Of a stretch of 64,000 nt of DNA, positions 1 to 10,243 are shown in pieces. The position numbers and the translations under genes are program-made. The notes below the pieces were generated by a model. It worked only from the letters and a program-made list of their open reading frames with translations. It was not told where the DNA came from and made no database searches. Location: positions 3,519,029 through 3,583,028 of the forward strand of contig OZ026843.1 in NCBI GenBank assembly GCA_964023205.1, read 5' to 3'. Source of the DNA: Lutraria lutraria. Taxonomy: Eukaryota; Mollusca; Bivalvia; Venerida; Mactridae. Each line of letters starts with the position of its first letter. Position 1 is the first letter of the stretch.

Positions 1-93
1 TGTCTATTACAAGCATGTGCAATTTCAAAGCCACAGTCCAAATAATGGTAGAGATATTGAAAATCAAAGACTTTCAGCAACTCTCGGAGACTT

Positions 94-107
94 TTCGCAG
101 AAATGGG
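94..107 (+). other. CENP-B-box-like motif (weak)
   Basis: TTCGCAGAAATGGG resembles the mammalian CENP-B box pattern TTCG-NNNN-A-NN-CGGG. It has one base fewer between the two blocks and T in place of the first C of CGGG. It sits at the C/A boundary once per unit and looked the same in every copy I read. The match is imperfect, so binding by any CENP-B-like protein is speculation. Confidence 0.2.
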
Positions 108-108
108 T

Positions 109-295
109 ATTTCTAGAATTTCAATAAAGTCAAAAGTAAGCAGAGCATAGCAAATTCAACCTTGCCACCAACTTTTGTGCATGCCAACTACTTGTAAGTA
201 AAGTTGCATCCATGTACCAACAACGCTTAAGGAGAAAATAAAAAATTAGATTTGTCAAAAAATCTTGACGCTAGGAAATTTTCTCACAAACTGTC
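109..295 (+). repeat. Subunit A of the trimeric unit (187 bp)
   Basis: The boundary is set at the ATTTCT that opens the shared core. The core at 109-139 aligns without gaps to 296-326 (B) and 485-515 (C), and 24 of 31 positions are the same in all three: ATTTCTA at the start, AATAAA in the middle, CAAAAGTAA at the end. Further downstream, ACTTGTAAGTAAAGTTGCAT in A corresponds to ACTTGTATGTAATGGTCCCA in B. A recurs every 557 bp. It is inferred to be one of three diverged descendants of an ancestral satellite of about 186 bp. Confidence 0.85.
254..269. repeat. Short inverted repeat GTCAA-6-TTGAC
   Basis: Five-base arms are separated by AAAATC, at the end of subunit A, just after the A-rich tract at 234-246. 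It occurs once per unit. Two copies have the left arm changed to GACAA (about 48,702 and 56,499), and one has the right arm changed (TCGTGAC at about 10,288). It is short enough to be chance, fixed by amplification. Confidence 0.4.
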
Positions 296-308
296 ATTTC
301 TAGAAATG
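295..308. repeat. Perfect 14-bp palindrome, once per unit
   Basis: CATTTCTAGAAATG equals its own reverse complement. It spans the start of subunit B and recurs every 557 bp. The homologous position in A keeps only TTCTAGAA (8 bp), and C has lost it. I saw no unit in which it is altered. A function is not shown. Confidence 0.8.
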
Positions 309-484
309 TAATAAAACCAAAAGTAACCAAACCATACCAAATCTGTTCTCATCACCGATTTCCATTGATCCACACTACTTGTATGTAATGGTCCCATGTT
401 TCTACTATCTACAATTAAAGAGTAAATGAAAGATAAAAATTTGTCATAAAGCCTCCGCGTAAGAATATTTTCTCTCAAACTGCC
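296..484 (+). repeat. Subunit B of the trimeric unit (189 bp)
   Basis: The second subunit opens with the shared core at 296-326. It holds the most variable sites of the unit: CACCGATTTCC, CACAGATTTCC, CACAGATTTTC and CACAGGTTTCT alternatives near 353-363, the GAAAGATAAA/GAAAGAAAAA site near 428-436, and the CTCCGCG/CTCTGCG/CTCCGCT site near 453-459. Its ATTTCT lies inside a perfect 14-bp palindrome that A and C lack. Confidence 0.85.
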
Positions 485-665
485 ATTTCTAAAATGCTAA
501 TAAAATCAAAAGTAAACGTAGCATGGCTAAGCCTTTTGTGGCAGTGATTTCCATTGATGTCTATTACAAGCATGTGCAATTTCAAAGCCACAGTCCAAAT
601 AATGGTAGAGATATTGAAAATCAAAAACTTTCAGCAACTCTCGGAGACTTTTCGCAGAAATGGGT
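485..665 (+). repeat. Subunit C of the trimeric unit (181 bp)
   Basis: The third subunit is the shortest. Its core at 485-515 reads ATTTCTAAAATG, with A in place of the G found in A and B, so it lacks the TCTAGA hexamer. It carries the one-base deletion seen in the 556-bp units (CCAAATAATGGTAGAGATA changed to CCAAAAATGGTAGATATA) and the ACGTAGC/AAGTAGC and GTGGCAG/GTAGCAG alternatives. Subunits A, B and C sum to 557. Confidence 0.85.
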
Positions 666-3600
666 ATTTCTAGAATTTCAATAAAGTCAAAAGTAAGCAG
701 AGCATAGCAAATTCAACCTTGCCACCAACTTTTGTGCATGCCAACTACTTGTAAGTAAAGTTGCATCCATGTACCAACAACGCTTAAGGAGAAAATAAAA
801 AATTAGATTTGTCAAAAAATCTTGACGCTAGGAAATTTTCTCACAAACTGTCATTTCTAGAAATGTAATAAAACCAAAAGTAACCAAACCATACCAAATC
901 TGTTCTCATCACAGATTTCCATTGATCCACACTACTTGTATGTAATGGTCCCATGTTTCTACTATCTACAATTAAAGAGTAATTGAAAGATAAAAATTTG
1001 TCATAAAGCCTCCGCGTAAGAATATTTTCTCTCAAACTGCCATTTCTAAAATGCTAATAAAATCAAAAGTAAACGTAGCATGGCTAAGCCTTTTGTGGCA
1101 GTGATTTCCATTGATGTCTATTACAAGCATGTGCAATTTCAAAGCCACAGTCCAAATAATGGTAGAGATATTGAAAATCAAAGACTTTCAGCAACTCTCG
1201 GAGACTTTTCGCAGAAATGGGTATTTCTAGAATTTCAATAAAGTCAAAAGTAAGCAGAGCATAGCAAATTCAACCTTGCCACCAACTTTTGTGCATGCCA
1301 ACTACTTGTAAGTAAAGTTGCATCCATGTACCAACAACGCTTAAGGAGAAAATAAAAAATTAGATTTGTCAAAAAATCTTGACGCTAGGAAATTTTCTCA
1401 CAAACTGTCATTTCTAGAAATGTAATAAAACCAAAAGTAACCAAACCATACCAAATCTGTTCTCATCACCGATTTCCATTGATCCACACTACTTGTATGT
1501 AATGGTCCCATGTTTCTACTATCTACAATTAAAGAGTAAATGAAAGATAAAAATTTGTCATAAAGCCTCCGCGTAAGAATATTTTCTCTCAAACTGCCAT
1601 TTCTAAAATGCTAATAAAATCAAAAGTAAACGTAGCATGGCTAAGCCTTTTGTGGCAGTGATTTCCATTGATGTCTATTACAAGCATGTGCAATTTCAAA
1701 GCCACAGTCCAAATAATGGTAGAGATATTGAAAATCAAAGACTTTCAGCAACTCTCGGAGACTTTTCGCAGAAATGGGTATTTCTAGAATTTCAATAAAG
1801 TCAAAAGTAAGCAGAGCATAGCAAATTCAACCTTGCCACCAACTTTTGTGCATGCCAACTACTTGTAAGTAAAGTTGCATCCATGTACCAACAACGCTTA
1901 AGGAGAAAATAAAAAATTAGATTTGTCAAAAAATCTTGACGCTAGGAAATTTTCTCACAAACTGTCATTTCTAGAAATGTAATAAAACCAAAAGTAACCA
2001 AACCATACCAAATCTGTTCTCATCACCGATTTCCATTGATCCACACTACTTGTATGTAATGGTCCCATGTTTCTACTATCTACAATTAAAGAGTAAATGA
2101 AAGATAAAAATTTGTCATAAAGCCTCCGCGTAAGAATATTTTCTCTCAAACTGCCATTTCTAAAATGCTAATAAAATCAAAAGTAAACGTAGCATGGCTA
2201 AGCCTTTTGTGGCAGTGATTTCCATTGATGTCTATTACAAGCATGTGCAATTTCAAAGCCACAGTCCAAATAATGGTAGAGATATTGAAAATCAAAGACT
2301 TTCAGCAACTCTCGGAGACTTTTCGCAGAAATGGGTATTTCTAGAATTTCAATAAAGTCAAAAGTAAGCAGAGCATAGCAAATTCAACCTTGCCACCAAC
2401 TTTTGTGCATGCCAACTACTTGTAAGTAAAGTTGCATCCATGTACCAACAACGCTTAAGGAGAAAATAAAAAATTAGATTTGTCAAAAAATCTTGACGCT
2501 AGGAAATTTTCTCACAAACTGTCATTTCTAGAAATGTAATAAAACCAAAAGTAACCAAACCATACCAAATCTGTTCTCATCACCGATTTCCATTGATCCA
2601 CACTACTTGTATGTAATGGTCCCATGTTTCTACTATCTACAATTAAAGAGTAAATGAAAGATAAAAATTTGTCATAAAGCCTCCGCGTAAGAATATTTTC
2701 TCTCAAACTGCCATTTCTAAAATGCTAATAAAATCAAAAGTAAACGTAGCATGGCTAAGCCTTTTGTGGCAGTGATTTCCATTGATGTCTATTACAAGCA
2801 TGTGCAATTTCAAAGCCACAGTCCAAATAATGGTAGAGATATTGAAAATCAAAAACTTTCAGCAACTCTCGGAGACTTTTCGCAGAAATGGGTATTTCTA
2901 GAATTTCAATAAAGTCAAAAGTAAGCAGAGCATAGCAAATTCAACCTTGCCACCAACTTTTGTGCATGCCAACTACTTGTAAGTAAAGTTGCATCCATGT
3001 ACCAACAACGCTTAAGGAGAAAATAAAAAATTAGATTTGTCAAAAAATCTTGACGCTAGGAAATTTTCTCACAAACTGTCATTTCTAGAAATGTAATAAA
3101 ACCAAAAGTAACCAAACCATACCAAATCTGTTCTCATCACCGATTTCCATTGATCCACACTACTTGTATGTAATGGTCCCATGTTTCTACTATCTACAAT
3201 TAAAGAGTAAATGAAAGATAAAAATTTGTCATAAAGCCTCCGCGTAAGAATATTTTCTCTCAAACTGCCATTTCTAAAATGCTAATAAAATCAAAAGTAA
3301 ACGTAGCATGGCTAAGCCTTTTGTGGCAGTGATTTCCATTGATGTCTATTACAAGCATGTGCAATTTCAAAGCCACAGTCCAAATAATGGTAGAGATATT
3401 GAAAATCAAAGACTTTCAGCAACTCTCGGAGACTTTTCGCAGAAATGGGTATTTCTAGAATTTCAATAAAGTCAAAAGTAAGCAGAGCATAGCAAATTCA
3501 ACCTTGCCACCAACTTTTGTGCATGCCAACTACTTGTAAGTAAAGTTGCATCCATGTACCAACAACGCTTAAGGAGAAAATAAAAAATTAGATTTGTCAA

Positions 3601-6600
3601 AAAATCTTGACGCTAGGAAATTTTCTCACAAACTGTCATTTCTAGAAATGTAATAAAACCAAAAGTAACCAAACCATACCAAATCTGTTCTCATCACCGA
3701 TTTCCATTGATCCACACTACTTGTATGTAATGGTCCCATGTTTCTACTATCTACAATTAAAGAGTAAATGAAAGATAAAAATTTGTCATAAAGCCTCCGC
3801 GTAAGAATATTTTCTCTCAAACTGCCATTTCTAAAATGCTAATAAAATCAAAAGTAAACGTAGCATGGCTAAGCCTTTTGTGGCAGTGATTTCCATTGAT
3901 GTCTATTACAAGCATGTGCAATTTCAAAGCCACAGTCCAAATAATGGTAGAGATATTGAAAATCAAAGACTTTCAGCAACTCTCGGAGACTTTTCGCAGA
4001 AATGGGTATTTCTAGAATTTCAATAAAGTCAAAAGTAAGCAGAGCATAGCAAATTCAACCTTGCCACCAACTTTTGTGCATGCCAACTACTTGTAAGTAA
4101 AGTTGCATCCATGTACCAACAACGCTTAAGGAGAAAATAAAAAATTAGATTTGTCAAAAAATCTTGACGCTAGGAAATTTTCTCACAAACTGTCATTTCT
4201 AGAAATGTAATAAAACCAAAAGTAACCAAACCATACCAAATCTGTTCTCATCACCGATTTCCATTGATCCACACTACTTGTATGTAATGGTCCCATGTTT
4301 CTACTATCTACAATTAAAGAGTAAATGAAAGATAAAAATTTGTCATAAAGCCTCCGCGTAAGAATATTTTCTCTCAAACTGCCATTTCTAAAATGCTAAT
4401 AAAATCAAAAGTAAACGTAGCATGGCTAAGCCTTTTGTGGCAGTGATTTCCATTGATGTCTATTACAAGCATGTGCAATTTCAAAGCCACAGTCCAAATA
4501 ATGGTAGAGATATTGAAAATCAAAGACTTTCAGCAACTCTCGGAGACTTTTCGCAGAAATGGGTATTTCTAGAATTTCAATAAAGTCAAAAGTAAGCAGA
4601 GCATAGCAAATTCAACCTTGCCACCAACTTTTGTGCATGCCAACTACTTGTAAGTAAAGTTGCATCCATGTACCAACAACGCTTAAGGAGAAAATAAAAA
4701 ATTAGATTTGTCAAAAAATCTTGACGCTAGGAAATTTTCTCACAAACTGTCATTTCTAGAAATGTAATAAAACCAAAAGTAACCAAACCATACCAAATCT
4801 GTTCTCATCACAGATTTCCATTGATCCACACTACTTGTATGTAATGGTCCCATGTTTCTACTATCTACAATTAAAGAGTAAATGAAAGATAAAAATTTGT
4901 CATAAAGCCTCCGCGTAAGAATATTTTCTCTCAAACTGCCATTTCTAAAATGCTAATAAAATCAAAAGTAAACGTAGCATGGCTAAGCCTTTTGTGGCAG
5001 TGATTTCCATTGATGTCTATTACAAGCATGTGCAATTTCAAAGCCACAGTCCAAATAATGGTAGAGATATTGAAAATCAAAGACTTTCAGCAACTCTCGG
5101 AGACTTTTCGCAGAAATGGGTATTTCTAGAATTTCAATAAAGTCAAAAGTAAGCAGAGCATAGCAAATTCAACCTTGCCACCAACTTTTGTGCATGCCAA
5201 CTACTTGTAAGTAAAGTTGCATCCATGTACCAACAACGCTTAAGGAGAAAATAAAAAATTAGATTTGTCAAAAAATCTTGACGCTAGGAAATTTTCTCAC
5301 AAACTGTCATTTCTAGAAATGTAATAAAACCAAAAGTAACCAAACCATACCAAATCTGTTCTCATCACAGATTTCCATTGATCCACACTACTTGTATGTA
5401 ATGGTCCCATGTTTCTACTATCTACAATTAAAGAGTAAATGAAAGATAAAAATTTGTCATAAAGCCTCCGCGTAAGAATATTTTCTCTCAAACTGCCATT
5501 TCTAAAATGCTAATAAAATCAAAAGTAAACGTAGCATGGCTAAGCCTTTTGTGGCAGTGATTTCCATTGATGTCTATTACAAGCATGTGCAATTTCAAAG
5601 CCACAGTCCAAATAATGGTAGAGATATTGAAAATCAAAGACTTTCAGCAACTCTCGGAGACTTTTCGCAGAAATGGGTATTTCTAGAATTTCAATAAAGT
5701 CAAAAGTAAGCAGAGCATAGCAAATTCAACCTTGCCACCAACTTTTGTGCATGCCAACTACTTGTAAGTAAAGTTGCATCCATGTACCAACAACGCTTAA
5801 GGAGAAAATAAAAAATTAGATTTGTCAAAAAATCTTGACGCTGGGAAATTTTCTCACAAACTGTCATTTCTAGAAATGTAATAAAACCAAAAGTAACCAA
5901 ACCATACCAAATCTGTTCTCATCACCGATTTCCATTGATCCACACTACTTGTATGTAATGGTCCCATGTTTCTACTATCTACAATTAAAGAGTAAATGAA
6001 AGATAAAAATTTGTCATAAAGCCTCCGCGTAAGAATATTTTCTCTCAAACTGCCATTTCTAAAATGCTAATAAAATCAAAAGTAAACGTAGTATGGCTAA
6101 GCCTTTTGTGGCAGTGATTTCCATTGATGTCTATTACAAGCATGTGCAATTTCAAAGCCACAGTCCAAATAATGGTAGAGATATTGAAAATCAAAGACTT
6201 TCAGCAACTCTCGGAGACTTTTCGCAGAAATGGGTATTTCTAGAATTTCAATAAAGTCAAAAGTAAGCAGAGCATAGCAAATTCAACCTTGCCACCAACT
6301 TTTGTGCATGCCAACTACTTGTAAGTAAAGTTGCATCCATGTACCAACAACGCTTAAGGAGAAAATAAAAAATTAGATTTGTCAAAAAATCTTGACGCTA
6401 GGAAATTTTCTCACAAACTGTCATTTCTAGAAATGTAATAAAACCAAAAGTAACCAAACCATACCAAATCTGTTCTCATCACCGATTTCCATTGATCCAC
6501 ACTACTTGTATGTAATGGTCCCATGTTTCTACTATCTACAATTAAAGAGTAAATGAAAGATAAAAATTTGTCATAAAGCCTCCGCGTAAGAATATTTTCT

Positions 6601-7459
6601 CTCAAACTGCCATTTCTAAAATGCTAATAAAATCAAAAGTAAACGTAGCATGGCTAAGCCTTTTGTGGCAGTGATTTCCATTGATGTCTATTACAAGCAT
6701 GTGCAATTTCAAAGCCACAGTCCAAATAATGGTAGAGATATTGAAAATCAAAGACTTTCAGCAACTCTCGGAGACTTTTCGCAGAAATGGGTATTTCTAG
6801 AATTTCAATAAAGTCAAAAGTAAGCAGAGCATAGCAAATTCAACCTTGCCACCAACTTTTGTGCATGCCAACTACTTGTAAGTAAAGTTGCATCCATGTA
6901 CCAACAACGCTTAAGGAGAAAATAAAAAATTAGATTTGTCAAAAAATCTTGACGCTAGGAAATTTTCTCACAAACTGTCATTTCTAGAAATGTAATAAAA
7001 CCAAAAGTAACCAAACCATACCAAATCTGTTCTCATCACCGATTTCCATTGATCCACACTACTTGTATGTAATGGTCCCATGTTTCTACTATCTACAATT
7101 AAAGAGTAAATGAAAGATAAAAATTTGTCATAAAGCCTCCGCGTAAGAATATTTTCTCTCAAACTGCCATTTCTAAAATGCTAATAAAATCAAAAGTAAA
7201 CGTAGCATGGCTAAGCCTTTTGTGGCAGTGATTTCCATTGATGTCTATTACAAGCATGTGCAATTTCAAAGCCACAGTCCAAATAATGGTAGAGATATTG
7301 AAAATCAAAGACTTTCAGCAACTCTCGGAGACTTTTCGCAGAAATGGGTATTTCTAGAATTTCAATAAAGTCAAAAGTAAGCAGAGCATAGCAAATTCAA
7401 CCTTGCCACCAACTTTTGTGCATGCCAACTACTTGTAAGTAAAGTTGCATCCATGTACC

Positions 7460-10243
7460 AACAACGCTTAAGGAGAAAATAAAAAATTAGATTTGTCAAA
7501 AAATCTTGACGCTAGGAAATTTTCTCACAAACTGTCATTTCTAGAAATGTAATAAAACCAAAAGTAACCAAACCATACCAAATCTGTTCTCATCACCGAT
7601 TTCCATTGATCCACACTACTTGTATGTAATGGTCCCATGTTTCTACTATCTACAATTAAAGAGTAAATGAAAGATAAAAATTTGTCATAAAGCCTCCGCG
7701 TAAGAATATTTTCTCTCAAACTGCCATTTCTAAAATGCTAATAAAATCAAAAGTAAACGTAGCATGGCTAAGCCTTTTGTGGCAGTGATTTCCATTGATG
7801 TCTATTACAAGCATGTGCAATTTCAAAGCCACAGTCCAAATAATGGTAGAGATATTGAAAATCAAAGACTTTCAGCAACTCTCGGAGACTTTTCGCAGAA
7901 ATGGGTATTTCTAGAATTTCAATAAAGTCAAAAGTAAGCAGAGCATAGCAAATTCAACCTTGCCACCAACTTTTGTGCATGCCAACTACTTGTAAGTAAA
8001 GTTGCATTCATGTACCAACAACGCTTAAGGAGAAAATAAAAAATTAGATTTGTCAAAAAATCTTGACGCTGGGAAATTTTCTCACAAACTGTCATTTCTA
8101 GAAATGTAATAAAACCAAAAGTAACCAAACCATACCAAATCTGTTCTCATCACCGATTTCCATTGATCCACACTACTTGTATGTAATGGTCCCATGTTTC
8201 TACTATCTACAATTAAAGAGTAAATGAAAGATAAAAATTTGTCATAAAGCCTCCGCGTAAGAATATTTTCTCTCAAACTGCCATTTCTAAAATGCTAATA
8301 AAATCAAAAGTAAACGTAGCATGGCTAAGCCTTTTGTGGCAGTGATTTCCATTGATGTCTATTACAAGCATGTGCAATTTCAAAGCCACAGTCCAAATAA
8401 TGGTAGAGATATTGAAAATCAAAGACTTTCAGCAACTCTCGGAGACTTTTCGCAGAAATGGGTATTTCTAGAATTTCAATAAAGTCAAAAGTAAGCAGAG
8501 CATAGCAAACTCAACCTTGCCACCAACTTTTGTGCATGCCAACTACTTGTAAGTAAAGTTGCATCCATGTACCAACAACGCTTAAGGAGAAAATAAAAAA
8601 TTAGATTTGTCAAAAAATCTTGACGCTAGGAAATTTTCTCACAAACTGTCATTTCTAGAAATGTAATAAAACCAAAAGTAACCAAACCATACCAAATCTG
8701 TTCTCATCACAGATTTCCATTGATCCACACTACTTGTATGTAATGGTCCCATGTTTCTACTATCTACAATTAAAGAGTAAATGAAAGATAAAAATTTGTC
8801 ATAAAGCCTCCGCTTAAGAATATTTTCTCTCAAACTGCCATTTCTAAAATGCTAATAAAATCAAAAGTAAACGTAGCATGGCTAAGCCTTTTGTGGCAGT
8901 GATTTCCATTGATGTCTATTACAAGCATGTGCAATTTCAAAGCCACAGTCCAAAAAATGGTAGAGATATTGAAAATCAAAGACTTTCAGCAACTCTCGGA
9001 GACTTTTCGCAGAAATGGGTATTTCTAGAATTTCAATAAAGTCAAAAGTAAGCAGAGCATAGCAAATTCAACCTTGCCACCAACTTTTGTGCATGCCAAC
9101 TACTTGTAAGTAAAGTTGCATCCATGTACCAACAACGCTTAAGGAGAAAATAAAAAATTAGATTTGTCAAAAAATCTTGACGCTAGGAAATTTTCTCACA
9201 AACTGTCATTTCTAGAAATGTAATAAAACCAAAAGTAACCAAACCATACCAAATCTGTTCTCATCACAGATTTTCATTGATCCACACTACTTGTATGTAA
9301 TGGTCCCATGTTTCTACTATCTACAATTAAAGAGTAAATGAAAGATAAAAATTTGTCATAAAGCCTCCGCGTAAGAATATTTTCTCTCAAACTGCCATTT
9401 CTAAAATGCTAATAAAATCAAAAGTAAACGTAGCATGGCTAAGCCTTTTGTGGCAGTGATTTCCATTGATGTCTATTACAAGGATGTGCACTTTCAAAGC
9501 CACAGTCCAAAAATGGTAGATATATTGAAAATCAAAGACTTTCAGCAACTCTCGGAGACTTTTCGCAGAAATGGGTATTTCTAGAATTTCAATAAAGTCA
9601 AAAGTAAGCAGAGCATAGCAAACTCAACCTTGCCACCAAGTTTTGTGCATGCCAACTACTTGCAAGTAAAGTTGCATCCATGTACCAACAACGCTTAAGG
9701 AGAAAATAAAAAATTAGATTTGTCAAAAAATCTTGACGCTAGGAAATTTTCTCACAAACTGTCATTTCTAGAAATGTAATAAAACCAAAAGTAACCAAAC
9801 CATACCAAATCTGTTCTCATCACAGGTTTCTATTGATCCACACTACTTGTATGTAATGGTCCCATGTTTCTACTATCTACAATTAAAGAGTAAATGAAAG
9901 ATAAAAATTTGTCATAAAGCCTCCGCGTAAGAATATTTTCTCTCAAACTGCCATTTCTAAAATGCTAATAAAATCAAAAGTAAAAGTAGCATGGCTAAGC
10001 CTTTTGTAGCAGTGATTTCCATTGATGTCTATTACAAGCATGTGCAATTTCAAAGCCACAGTCCAAATAATGGTAGAGATATTGAAAATCAAAGACTTTC
10101 AGCAACTCTCAGAGACTTTTCGCAGAAATGGGTATTTCTAGAATTTCAATAAAGTCAAAAGTAAGCAGAGCATAGCAAATTCAACCTTGCCACCAACTTT
10201 TGTGCATGCCAACTACTTGTAAGTAAAGTTGCATCCATGTACC
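7460..10243. repeat. 5-unit block, copy 1 (period 2,784 bp)
   Basis: Order of types: a unit with CTGGGAAA and GCATTCATG, then K, m1, m2 (556 bp), then a standard unit. The same order follows 2,784 bp later (5 x 557 minus 1). Informative sites place the left edge between about 7,327 and 7,595. Confidence 0.85.
8356..10025. repeat. K-m1-m2 cassette 1 (1,670 bp)
   Basis: Three units always found in this order. K has CCGCTTAAG in place of CCGCGTAAG and CAAACTCAACC in subunit A. The second, m1, has CCAAAAAATGG and CACAGATTTTC. The third, m2, is 556 bp and has AAGGATGTGCAC, CCAAAAATGGTAGATATA, CCACCAAGTTTTG, CTTGCAAG and CACAGGTTTCT. Nine such cassettes lie in the window. This one has CCAAACC in m2. 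Confidence 0.9.

Larger units (their letters stand above)
1..557 (+). repeat. Reference 557-bp unit (first copy)
   Basis: This first copy serves as the reference for positions inside the unit. In this phase it starts in the later part of a C subunit, then carries a full A and B, and ends in the first part of the next C. It has eight CpG sites: in CTCGGAG, TTCGCAG, AACGCTT, GACGCTA, ACCGATT, CTCCGCG (two) and AACGTAG. It carries the common bases at most variable sites: CACCGATT at about 353, CTAGGAAA at 271 and CCAAATAATGG in the first 50 bases. An A-rich tract lies at about 234-246. Confidence 0.95.
1..7400. repeat. Homogeneous block of about 13 nearly identical units
   Basis: Units 1-13 are almost all the same type (CACCGATTTCC, CTCCGCG, CTAGGAAA). 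The few departures are CACAGATT in units 2, 9 and 10 (about 910, 4,808 and 5,365), ATCAAAAACTTT at about 620 and 2,850, GAGTAATTGAAAG at about 977, CTGGGAAA at about 5,842 and GTAGTATGGC at about 6,088. None of the m1, m2, K, Q, A or F variants found later occurs here. This fits a recent expansion of one unit. Confidence 0.85.

Noticed and set aside
123..128. AATAAA as polyadenylation signal (also at 310 and 499)
   Set aside because: It lies at the same place in all three subunits as part of the shared core, with no gene upstream. AT-rich repeats contain such hexamers by chance.
284..478. Minus-strand frame of 64 codons, present in most units
   Set aside because: It starts at TTG, not ATG, has no recognisable domain, and is just the repeat read in one frame. 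In m1 units CCATTGATC becomes TCATTGATC (Trp to TGA), and in m2 units it becomes CTATTGATC (Trp to TAG). So the frame is not maintained.
5700..5900. Second minus-strand frame of 66 codons in some units
   Set aside because: It also starts at TTG. It is open only where CTAGGAAA is changed to CTGGGAAA or CTTGGAAA, which removes a TAG stop. It is a useful marker of that variant but not a gene.
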